The position numbers and the translations under genes were made by a program. The notes under the pieces were generated by a model, which was not told the origin of the DNA, searched no databases, and was given only the letters and a program-made list of their open reading frames with translations. Positions 1 through 6,037 of a DNA stretch of 15,111 nt are shown piece after piece. Position 1 is the first letter of the stretch. The number at the start of each line of letters is the position of its first letter. Source of the DNA: Dehalococcoidia bacterium (GTDB lineage Bacteria; Chloroflexota; Dehalococcoidia; Dehalococcoidales; JAUVZE01); NCBI GenBank assembly GCA_030602665.1, contig JAUVZE010000010.1, positions 1 through 15,111 of the forward strand, read 5' to 3'.

Positions 1-239
1 TGGTTATGGGCAATGCGAAATAGCCAGGCTGAGAAGGGTATACCCCTCCATCGGAATGAGGAAATGGACTGGAGAGCCTTGAGAAAGACCTGCTGTGTCA
101 TATCCTCTGCCTCTGTCTTATCTCCTATCCTAAGCGCTACATAGCGATAAATCTTATCAAAGTGCTCCTCGTATAGCTGGGCGAAGGCCTGTTGGTCTCG
201 CTGTTGCGCCCGGCGAACTAGGCTCTCCTCCTCTGGCAC
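1..239 (-). CDS. ECF-type RNA polymerase sigma factor, N-terminal part (cut by left edge)
   Basis: Reading the minus strand from a GTG at 239 gives 79 codons open to the window edge. The product matches sigma-70 region 2 of extracytoplasmic-function sigma factors: an N-terminal helix segment (LVRRAQQRDQQAFAQLYEEH), then the core-binding segment (AEDMTQQVFLKAL, residues about 45-57), then the region 2.4-like stretch ending in AWLFRIAHN (about 70-78). Family members are usually 160-200 residues, so region 4 lies outside the window. GTG 239 is chosen because a GGAGG sits 7 nt upstream of it and there is no in-frame ATG between it and the preceding stop. It is divergent from the symporter gene. 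No anti-sigma partner is visible and the regulon is unknown. The family is clear; the subgroup is not. Confidence 0.87.
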   Translation of the reverse strand, partial: MPEEESLVRRAQQRDQQAFAQLYEEHFDKIYRYVALRIGDKTEAEDMTQQVFLKALQSISSFRWRGIPFSAWLFRIAHN

Positions 240-343
240 CTGATAGCCTCCCGCCAGCCAAAACTGGTTGGGTATTGTCCCCAGGTTTAAGCTGGCAATA
301 TAGCATTACTTCGTGTATAAGTATAGCCGAGAAGGGCATAAAA
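240..343. other. Divergent intergenic stretch with no recognised gene
   Basis: This lies between the sigma factor start and the first repeat copy. It must hold the promoter of the minus-strand sigma factor gene. A TATACT on the minus strand (320-325) could be a -10 element, but no matching -35 hexamer was found at 16-18 bp, and no GGAAC-type ECF -35 was seen. Minus-strand reading frames here do not resemble a protein. Confidence 0.4.
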
Positions 344-414
344 AGATAGGTATGGATTGTTTATCAACCTCACCCCTTTAAGTTACCTGGTAACCCTATC
401 CCCCTTTATCCCCT
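344..414. repeat. Intergenic repeat, copy 1
   Basis: About 70 bp that align with 3388-3461. Both copies begin with AGATAGG, share GATTGTTTATCAA, CTCACCCCTTT and AAGTTACCT, and end in a C-rich stretch (ATCCCCCT followed by CCCCT). Inside is a perfect inverted repeat GTTAC-CTG-GTAAC (382-394), and copy 2 keeps it as GTTAC-CTA-GTAAC. In this copy the left arm of the long hairpin seen in copy 2 is degenerate. It lies between divergent genes, so it cannot end transcription of either, and it sits 18 bp upstream of a sigma-70 promoter. The function is unknown. Confidence 0.7.
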
Positions 415-431
415 CCCTTTGTAAGAAAGTC

Positions 432-459
432 TTGACAACCGAGAATTTTGTGTTATAAT
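432..459 (+). promoter_or_regulatory. Sigma-70 promoter with extended -10, for the symporter gene
   Basis: A perfect TTGACA (432-437), a 16-bp spacer and a perfect TATAAT (454-459). A TG one base before the -10 (451-452) makes it an extended -10. Transcription should begin near 466, giving a leader of about 205 nt before the GTG at 671. This is the strongest promoter in the window. Confidence 0.88.
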
Positions 460-465
460 GAAGTT

Positions 466-670
466 CCCTAAAGGAATTCTGGCAGAGACAAAAATGAGCC
501 GAGCTTCTCCCTCGACTTTATACAACCAACCTAGGAAGTGAGAAAAGGTAGTCGAAAGGGGGTGGTAGCTTTGAAATAGTAATGGCTAAGATGCCGGGGA
601 CAGTCGAGTCGACGATTAGTTCTCGGCAGTTCAGTTTTTTAGACAGCTTGCAAGAAAGGAGGCAAACCTC
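466..670 (+). promoter_or_regulatory. Structured 5' leader of the symporter mRNA; possible attenuator
   Basis: This long untranslated leader contains mutually exclusive pairings. CTCGACT (511-517) can pair fully with AGTCGAG (602-608), or over 6 bp with AGTCGA (550-555). CTCGGC (622-627) can pair with GCCGAG (498-503), or, as part of an 8-bp helix with two G-U pairs, 620-627 can pair with 593-600. A run of six T (635-640) follows the second helix after 7 nt. This is the layout of a switchable terminator, although the gap to the T-run is longer than usual. I do not recognise a named riboswitch class. A short frame at 494-541 has no adequate ribosome binding site. Confidence 0.35.
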
Positions 671-1939
671 GTGAGAAGCTATCTAGAATTTCCCCTAATA
701 TATAAGATACTGATAGGGCTGATTATAGGGCTTATTGTGGGGATAATTGTTGGGCCTGCTATAGAACCGGTAAAACCACTGGGGGACTTCTTTATTAGAT
801 TACTTAAAATGATAGTGATGCCAGTGGTTTTGTTTACCCTTGTAGTAGGTGCTGCCAGTATATCACCGGCACGCATAGGGAGAATAGGTGGCAAGGTGAT
901 AGGTTTGTACCTACTGACTACCTTTATCGCCGTTCTTATAGGTTTGGGCTTAGCAAACCTATTCCAGCCGGGAATGGGTATGGCACTTGTCGGTGAGGAG
1001 GTGGTAAGGGAGGTCACACCCCCATCAGCAATAGCTGTTGTGCTGGGCTTGATACCTACGAATCCTTTCGGGGCTCTGGCAGCGGGACAGGTATTGCCAA
1101 CCATTGTATTCGCTATCTTCCTGGGAATAGCGCTGTCTTTCCTCAAGGAAGCTAAGATTCCCAGAATCAGCGAGGCAAGTAACACTGTACTTGGGGTTTT
1201 TGATGGGCTAGCCGAAGCCATGTACAAATTGATTCGCTGGGTGTTGGAGGTTGCCCCTTACGGTGTATTTGCCTTGATAGCAGTGGTGGTTGGTACCCAG
1301 GGTCCTAAGGTTTTGGGCCCGCTAGCCATTGTCACTATAGCTGTATATTTAGGCCTCATTATCCATTATCTGCTAGTGTACGGGGGAGCATTAGGGATAG
1401 CCGGCCTTAATCCTGTCAGGTTTTGGCCGGGAGCTAGAGAGGCCTCGATAACAGCTTTTGTCACCAGGAGCAGCAGCGGCACCTTACCGGTGACAATGCG
1501 GGTTGCTGATGAACAGTTGGGAATCGGTAGACCTGTATACTCCTTTACACTGCCGCTCGGTGCCACCATAAATATGGACGGCACCTGTCTATATCAAGCC
1601 GTTTGTGCCATGTTCATAGCCAATGCTGTCGGCTCGCCCTTACCATTTAGCTTGCAGGTAATGGTTATGATCACCGCCGTCTTAGCCTCTATAGGAACGG
1701 CTGGTGTTCCCGGAGCTGGTGCCATAATGCTGCTTATGGTTCTGGAGTCGGTGGGGCTACATGTTGAGGCTGGAACGTCGGTAGCTGTGGCTTATGGTAT
1801 GATTTTAGGTATTGATGCCATACTAGATATGGGCAGGACTAGCCTAAATGTTACTGGCGACCTGGCGCTTACTTCAATAGTGGCTAAAACTGAGGGTATG
1901 CTGAATTTGGATTTCTGGCGTCGACCAAAAGTTGCTTAA
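671..1939 (+). CDS. gltP: Na+-coupled dicarboxylate/acidic amino acid symporter (DAACS, GltP/GltPh type)
   Basis: A 422-residue integral membrane protein expected to import glutamate or aspartate together with sodium or protons. It has hydrophobic segments throughout and every signature of the fold: the serine-rich hairpin-1 tip TRSSSGTLPVTM (265-276), NMDGT in TM7 (301-305), hairpin 2 ASIGTAGVPGAGAIML (339-354), and TM8 DAILDMGRTSLNVTGD (382-397). Asp386 and Arg389 match the residues that bind the substrate amino group and side-chain carboxylate in archaeal GltPh. Their presence favours acidic amino acids over neutral ones, by analogy. The length is normal for the family. The GTG start is fixed by AAGGAGG 8 nt upstream (656-662). 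The gene is monocistronic: it has its own promoter and long leader, and a strong terminator follows. C4-dicarboxylates remain a possible substrate and would fit the neighbouring pathway. Confidence 0.93.
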   Translation: MRSYLEFPLIYKILIGLIIGLIVGIIVGPAIEPVKPLGDFFIRLLKMIVMPVVLFTLVVGAASISPARIGRIGGKVIGLYLLTTFIAVLIGLGLANLFQPGMGMALVGEEVVREVTPPSAIAVVLGLIPTNPFGALAAGQVLPTIVFAIFLGIALSFLKEAKIPRISEASNTVLGVFDGLAEAMYKLIRWVLEVAPYGVFALIAVVVGTQGPKVLGPLAIVTIAVYLGLIIHYLLVYGGALGIAGLNPVRFWPGAREASITAFVTRSSSGTLPVTMRVADEQLGIGRPVYSFTLPLGATINMDGTCLYQAVCAMFIANAVGSPLPFSLQVMVMITAVLASIGTAGVPGAGAIMLLMVLESVGLHVEAGTSVAVAYGMILGIDAILDMGRTSLNVTGDLALTSIVAKTEGMLNLDFWRRPKVA

Positions 1940-2060
1940 GTACCTGCTAGTGATAATGGGCTAGGCGACCGTGGGTGTATGGTTTATCGATGGAGTAATT
2001 ATAGAGCCGATTGAAAAGCGCAGTTCTCTTAGCGGTTGATTAAATCTGGGATGGAGGGTA

Positions 2061-2104
2061 ACACTGCTGAACAAGCCCTACAAACTTGTTCAGCAGTGTC
2101 TTTT
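2061..2104 (+). terminator. Rho-independent terminator after the symporter gene
   Basis: A perfect 15-bp stem, ACACTGCTGAACAAG (2061-2075) with CTTGTTCAGCAGTGT (2085-2099), closes a 9-nt loop and is followed by C and four T. It lies 121 bp after the symporter stop codon. The next gene's ATG follows the T-run after only 4 nt. Confidence 0.85.
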
Positions 2105-2108
2105 AGCT

Positions 2109-3296
2109 ATGAAGGTTAATTACATATGTTCAAGATGTCACAGAAGATTTGCGGTAAATACCTTCGCCTATAAGTGCCAATGTGGTGGTGCCTTTGAGTT
2201 AGAAAAAATACCCCCAAAACTTCCCCTCGGTAGATTAAAAAGTAGGGCCAATTCTATCTGGAGATACCGAGAGGTTCTTCCCATAATAAAGGACGAAAAT
2301 ATTGTTACCCTTGGTGAAGGGATGACACCCTTAGTAGAAGAAAGAATTTTTGATAAAGAGGTTCTGTTGAAATTGGACTATTTATTTCCTTCCGGGTCTT
2401 ATAAGGATAGAGGTGCCAGTGTACTGGTAAGTAAGATAAAGGAATTGGGTATAAAAACAGTTGTCGGCGATTCTTCAGGTAATGCGGGAGCGGCAATGGC
2501 CGCTTACTGCGCCAGGGCTGGAATTACCTGTGAAATTTATTGTCCTGAAAGTGCTTCAGAAGGTAAATTAGTCCAGATAAGTTTATACGGAGCAAAACTT
2601 AACAAAATTCCAGGTTCGCGAGAAGATACCGCCAAGGTTATTCAGGAAAAAGCCAAAGAAGTATTTTATGCTTCTCATAACTGGAATCCTTTTTTTACAG
2701 AAGGAACGAAAACGGTTTTCTATGAAATTTGTGAACAACTAAATTGGGAAGTTCCAGATTCCATTATTATGCCTGCTGGTTACGGAAGTATAATTTTGGG
2801 AATTGCTCTTGCTGGGAGGGAGTTAAAGGATATGGGTGTAATTAACAACCTACCCAAATTAGTTGCGGTGCAAACCGAGGCTATCCCCCCGATTTATGAA
2901 GCTTTTAGAAAAGGAGAGACAAAAGTTACCCCCTTAGCTCAGGGTCGGCATACCTACGCCGAGGGAATTGCTTGCCTAAACCCAATCCGTGGTGAGCAAA
3001 TATTGGAGGTTCTTAGAGAAACCGATGGGGAAGTAATAAAAGTTTCGGAAGAGGAAATTGCTGAAGGGATAAATATTTTGGCGCAAAAGGGAATATATGT
3101 TGAACCTACCTCCGCTGTAGTAGTTGGAGCTTTAAGGAAATCTCTTAAGATAAAAGAGGGTAAAACTAATGTCGTAATTTTAACTGGTAGCGGCCTAAAG
3201 GCAACAGATAAAATATTGAGAATTTTTGGCAGAGAATTCGCCGCTAAAGAACAGCTTAAAAGGAGCTCGTTACAAAAGATAGACTCGCCTAAGTGA
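2109..3296 (+). CDS. thrC: Threonine synthase-like PLP enzyme with N-terminal zinc ribbon
   Basis: A 395-residue fold-type II PLP enzyme. Threonine synthase converts O-phosphohomoserine to threonine. A zinc ribbon (Cys7, Cys10, Cys23, Cys25) supports the ATG start. The PLP lysine is Lys99 in SGSYKDRGAS, followed by the cofactor loop DSSGNAGAA (121-129), a glycine-rich AGYGS segment, and a C-terminal LTGSGLK. The length fits threonine synthases. Several relatives (cysteate synthase, threonine dehydratase, diaminopropionate ammonia-lyase) share this architecture, so the substrate is not certain. The gene is clearly more AT-rich than its neighbours: 39 G+C among the 120 bases of 2641-2760, against 33 of 60 in 4621-4680. 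It has no ribosome binding site, because the ATG lies 4 nt after the terminator T-run, and it ends before another terminator. No other amino acid biosynthesis gene is nearby, which suggests separate acquisition. Confidence 0.85.
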   Translation: MKVNYICSRCHRRFAVNTFAYKCQCGGAFELEKIPPKLPLGRLKSRANSIWRYREVLPIIKDENIVTLGEGMTPLVEERIFDKEVLLKLDYLFPSGSYKDRGASVLVSKIKELGIKTVVGDSSGNAGAAMAAYCARAGITCEIYCPESASEGKLVQISLYGAKLNKIPGSREDTAKVIQEKAKEVFYASHNWNPFFTEGTKTVFYEICEQLNWEVPDSIIMPAGYGSIILGIALAGRELKDMGVINNLPKLVAVQTEAIPPIYEAFRKGETKVTPLAQGRHTYAEGIACLNPIRGEQILEVLRETDGEVIKVSEEEIAEGINILAQKGIYVEPTSAVVVGALRKSLKIKEGKTNVVILTGSGLKATDKILRIFGREFAAKEQLKRSSLQKIDSPK

Positions 3297-3301
3297 TAGG
3301 C

Positions 3302-3324
3302 AATGTGATATGATTATTCACATT
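3302..3324. other. Small inverted repeat after the PLP-enzyme gene
   Basis: AATGTGA (3302-3308) and TCACATT (3318-3324) form a 7-bp stem with a 9-nt loop, starting 6 nt after the stop codon; TCAAATTTT follows within a few bases. It could act as a weak terminator or mRNA 3'-end stabiliser ahead of the strong terminator at 3392. No more can be said. Confidence 0.35.
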
Positions 3325-3387
3325 CAAATTTTACCAGGAGATATAACATAGAAGTCAGTGAAAGCACAAAAGGCTTAAACACGAACT

Positions 3388-3461
3388 AGATAGGGGTGAG
3401 ATTGTTTATCAATCTCACCCCTTTTAAGTTACCTAGTAACCTCATCCCCCTATACCCCCTT
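3388..3461. repeat. Intergenic repeat, copy 2
   Basis: Second copy of the element at 344-414. It has the same start (AGATAGG), the same internal inverted repeat GTTAC-CTA-GTAAC (3428-3440) and a similar C-rich end. In this copy the first part forms a perfect long hairpin that serves as the terminator listed separately. It lies 36 bp upstream of the -35 box of the main operon promoter. Confidence 0.7.
3392..3425 (+). terminator. Rho-independent terminator between the PLP-enzyme gene and the main operon
   Basis: A perfect 13-bp stem, AGGGGTGAGATTG (3392-3404) with CAATCTCACCCCT (3410-3422), has a 5-nt loop TTTAT and runs into a short T stretch (3422-3425). It insulates the methylmalonyl-CoA operon from upstream transcription. 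The hairpin forms part of repeat copy 2. Confidence 0.83.
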
Positions 3462-3497
3462 CAAGCTACCCTTAGTAAACGACCTCAGGCATAAGTT

Positions 3498-3526
3498 TTG
3501 ACAAATCATTATTAAAACGGTAGAAT
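3498..3526 (+). promoter_or_regulatory. Sigma-70 promoter of the methylmalonyl-CoA operon
   Basis: A perfect TTGACA (3498-3503), a 17-bp spacer and TAGAAT (3521-3526, one mismatch). The predicted start is near 3533, giving a leader of about 54 nt. No terminator or comparably clear promoter is seen downstream to the right edge, so this may drive all ten genes that follow. Confidence 0.82.
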
Positions 3527-3586
3527 TAGCCACGGAACCTGAGCCAAATTATTTACCACTCCATTCATATGTATTAATGGTGGAGA

Positions 3587-5209
3587 ATGTCAGAGACGAA
3601 GAAAACCAAAGAACTGCGTGAGAGAAAAGAGGAGTTCAGGACTACCGTTGATGGCTTTGTAGTTAACAGAGTATATACCTCGGCTGATTTAGAGGAGCTC
3701 AATCAAGAGGGTATTGGGCTGCCTGGCGAGTATCCGTTTACCCGGCATATAATGCCCAGTGGTTACCGGAGTAGGCTGTGGACCATGCGGCAGTATGCTG
3801 GTTTTGGCACCGTGGAAGAGACCAACGAGCGATACAAGTATCTCTACGAGCAAGGACAGACTGGATTTAGCGTTGCCTTCCATCTGCCTACCCAGGAGGG
3901 GTATGATTCCGACCATCCTCTAGCTACTGGAGAGGTGGGGAAATGCGGTGTTGCCGTAGATTCGTTCGAGGACATGGAAAGGCTCTGGCTTGGTATTCCA
4001 CTGGCAGAGGTAAGCACCTCAATGACGATTAATGCCACGGCACCAATTATGTTGGCGCTGTATATTGCTGCCGCCGAAAAGCAAGGGGCGGATGTCAGCC
4101 AACTTAGGGGAACGGTTCAAAACGATATATTAAAGGAATATATCGCCAGAAACACCTATATTTTCGGTCCGACGCCATCAATGCGATTGGTCACTGATAT
4201 TTGTGCCTACTGTGCCCAGAATATGCCAAACTGGAACTCAATAAGCATCAGTGGCTATCATATGCGGGAGGCTGGGGCTACCGCTGCTCAGGAAGCTGGT
4301 TTTACTATTGCTAATGGCGTTGCCTATGTTCAGGCAATGATAGATAGGGGTATGGAGGTTGACTCCTTTGCTCCACGTTTCTCTTTCTTCTTCGCTGCCT
4401 ACACCAACCTTCTGGAGGAGGTGGCTAAGTTTAGGGCACTGCGGCGTATCTGGGCCAGGATAATGAAGGAGAGGTTTGGTGCCAAGAATCCAAGGTCTAT
4501 GATGCTAAGATTTCATGTTCAAACCGATGGCTTCACCCTGACCGAACAGCAACCGCTTAACAATGTCGTAAGGGTAACCTTGCAAGCTCTGGCGGCGGTA
4601 TTGGGGGGCTGCCAGTCCTTGCATACCAATTCGTTTGATGAAGCACTGGCTTTGCCCACTGAGGAGGCAGTGCAGGTGGCGCTAAGAACCCAGCAAATTA
4701 TTGCCCATGAGAGTGGCACTGCCGATACCGTTGACCCCCTTGGTGGCGCATACTATATAGAGTGGCTAACCAGTCAGATAGAAAATAAAGCCCTGGAGTA
4801 TATTGATGAAATTGACAGGATGGGTGGTGCCCTCAAGGCAATAGAGAGGGGATATATTCAGAAAGAGATTTCGTATTCAGCCTATAATTACCAAAGGGCA
4901 GTAGATTCTGGCGGGCAGGTAGTGGTTGGGGTTAACCAGTTTGTTACTCAGGACGAGCCTGAGCCAGAGATTTTGGAGATAGGGGTAGAAACCGAGAGGA
5001 AACAGGTAGAGAGATTAAAGAGATTGAAGCGGGAAAGGAATAATCAAAGGGTGAATGAGGTTCTGGGCAGGGTGCGGGATGTAGCCAGGAGTAGCCAGAA
5101 TATTATGCCAGTGTTGGTTGAGGCGGTTAAGGCCTATGCTACAGTGGGAGAAATAAGTGATGCCTTGAGAGACGTGTTTGGTGAGTACAGGGAACCAAAT
5201 ATACTCTAA
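3587..5209 (+). CDS. mcmA1: Methylmalonyl-CoA mutase, catalytic (substrate-binding) subunit
   Basis: A 540-residue TIM-barrel subunit that, with the separate B12 subunit encoded next, interconverts (R)-methylmalonyl-CoA and succinyl-CoA. The substrate tyrosine and arginine typical of methylmalonyl-CoA specificity are present: Tyr70 in RQYAGFGT and Arg200 in PTPSMRL. His225 lies in SGYHMREAGAT. Isobutyryl-CoA mutases change the Tyr/Arg pair, so this argues for true methylmalonyl-CoA mutase. The segments TVQNDILKEY (176-185) and DTVDPLGGAYY are also characteristic. The protein ends without a cobalamin domain, as in split mutases. ATG 3587 is the only sensible start, because a TAA lies in frame at 3575. 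GGTGGAG ends 1 nt before it, an unusually tight spacing. First gene of the operon. Confidence 0.95.
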   Translation: MSETKKTKELRERKEEFRTTVDGFVVNRVYTSADLEELNQEGIGLPGEYPFTRHIMPSGYRSRLWTMRQYAGFGTVEETNERYKYLYEQGQTGFSVAFHLPTQEGYDSDHPLATGEVGKCGVAVDSFEDMERLWLGIPLAEVSTSMTINATAPIMLALYIAAAEKQGADVSQLRGTVQNDILKEYIARNTYIFGPTPSMRLVTDICAYCAQNMPNWNSISISGYHMREAGATAAQEAGFTIANGVAYVQAMIDRGMEVDSFAPRFSFFFAAYTNLLEEVAKFRALRRIWARIMKERFGAKNPRSMMLRFHVQTDGFTLTEQQPLNNVVRVTLQALAAVLGGCQSLHTNSFDEALALPTEEAVQVALRTQQIIAHESGTADTVDPLGGAYYIEWLTSQIENKALEYIDEIDRMGGALKAIERGYIQKEISYSAYNYQRAVDSGGQVVVGVNQFVTQDEPEPEILEIGVETERKQVERLKRLKRERNNQRVNEVLGRVRDVARSSQNIMPVLVEAVKAYATVGEISDALRDVFGEYREPNIL

Positions 5210-5222
5210 GTAGGAAAAATTG

Positions 5223-5633
5223 GTGGCGCACAACAGGAAAATACGGGTGTTGATAGCCAAGCCCGGGCTGGACGGGCATGATAGGGGAGCCAAGGTAGTC
5301 GCCCGGGGTCTAAGAGATGCCGGGATGGAGGTAATCTATCTCGGCTTACGGTTAACACCAGAGCAAATTGCTGAGGCAGCCATACAGGAGGATGTAGATG
5401 TGGTTGGTGTAGATTGTTTGTCCGGTGCTCATATGGCACTCTTTCCCAAAACGGTGCAACTTATCCGGGGAAGGGGGGGTAAAGATATACTGGTTATCGG
5501 TGGCGGAATTATACCCAAAAAAGATATCCCTAAGCTCAAGGAGGCGGGTATCGCCCAAATATTTGGCCCGGGAACACCTATTGATGAGATAAGCAACTTT
5601 ATCAAAGCGAATTTAGCTAGCCGAGAGAAGTAG
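5223..5633 (+). CDS. mcmA2: Methylmalonyl-CoA mutase, cobalamin-binding subunit
   Basis: A small Rossmann-like B12-binding protein of about 136 residues, the partner of the preceding catalytic subunit. It has the base-off/His-on motif DGHDRG, in which the histidine ligates cobalt, then a conserved SGAHMALFP and the GGGIIP and GPGTP turns that hold the nucleotide tail. The length is that of a stand-alone B12 domain. The start is taken as GTG 5223, with AGGA 7 nt upstream. A TTG at 5220 in the same frame would add one residue but leaves only 4 nt to AGGA. The gap to the catalytic subunit gene is 13 bp. The stop codon shares one base with the start of the epimerase gene, so the two are probably translationally coupled. 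Confidence 0.95.
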   Translation: MAHNRKIRVLIAKPGLDGHDRGAKVVARGLRDAGMEVIYLGLRLTPEQIAEAAIQEDVDVVGVDCLSGAHMALFPKTVQLIRGRGGKDILVIGGGIIPKKDIPKLKEAGIAQIFGPGTPIDEISNFIKANLASREK

Positions 5634-6034
5634 TGATAAAGAAAATTAACCACATAGGGATTGCGGTTAACAGTATTGAGGAGGCGGTAAAGCTATACAC
5701 TGATGTGCTGGGGCTAAAACTTAAAGGTGTAGAAGTGGTAGCCGACCAGAAGGTGAAAACCGCCATTATCCCGGTGGGCGAGAGTAAAATTGAGTTACTG
5801 GAATCAACTGACCCGGACGGAGTAATCGCCAAGTATATTGAAAGAAGAGGGGAAGGAATCCATCATCTGGCGCTAGAGGTCAGTAATCTTCAGGATGCCC
5901 TAGACACATTAGCCAAGCAAGGGGTTGCCCTCATTGACGAGAAGCCGAGGAATGGCGTGGAGGATACCAAAATAGCCTTTCTGCACCCCAAGGGAACCAA
6001 GTTATTGATTGAACTGGTTGAGCCAGGAGAATGA
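5633..6034 (+). CDS. mce: Methylmalonyl-CoA epimerase
   Basis: A 133-residue vicinal-oxygen-chelate protein that interconverts (S)- and (R)-methylmalonyl-CoA, linking the carboxylase product to the mutase substrate. Both halves of the fold are visible: INHIGIAV near the N-terminus (His7), KIELLE (Glu54), GIHHLALEV (His77/His78) and LLIELVE (Glu127). These fit the metal-ligand positions of the family. The length is standard. It starts with GTG at 5633, using the last base of the preceding TAG. Glyoxalase-type relatives share the fold, but the context between mutase and carboxyltransferase decides the call. Confidence 0.94.
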   Translation: MIKKINHIGIAVNSIEEAVKLYTDVLGLKLKGVEVVADQKVKTAIIPVGESKIELLESTDPDGVIAKYIERRGEGIHHLALEVSNLQDALDTLAKQGVALIDEKPRNGVEDTKIAFLHPKGTKLLIELVEPGE

Positions 6035-6037
6035 TAT

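Noticed and set aside
157..339. 60-codon minus-strand frame starting upstream of the sigma factor
   Set aside because: It overlaps the sigma factor reading frame in another register. Its composition (G, P, A and R rich) is that of a shadow frame, whereas the sigma frame gives a clear region 2.
494..541. Short leader ORF of 15 codons upstream of the symporter
   Set aside because: The nearest AAGGA is 18 nt upstream, too far for initiation. The codons show no run of one amino acid of the kind used in leader-peptide attenuation.
541..640. T-box-like element in the symporter leader (GGGGGTGGTAGC resembles the start of the T-box antiterminator motif)
   Set aside because: The match stops before the ACCGCG part, and I could not find a stem I with specifier loop, so a T-box cannot be supported.
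3302..3324. CRP-like site TGTGA...TCACA
   Set aside because: The half-sites are 9 bp apart instead of 6, and the site lies just after a gene rather than at a promoter; better described as a small hairpin.
3310..3351. 13-codon frame downstream of the PLP-enzyme gene
   Set aside because: No ribosome binding site, part of it lies in a small hairpin, and the product resembles nothing I recognise; likely chance.
3587..5633. Isobutyryl-CoA or 2-hydroxyisobutyryl-CoA mutase instead of methylmalonyl-CoA mutase
   Set aside because: Tyr70 and Arg200, the pair expected for methylmalonyl-CoA, are both present, and the epimerase and carboxyltransferase genes follow directly.
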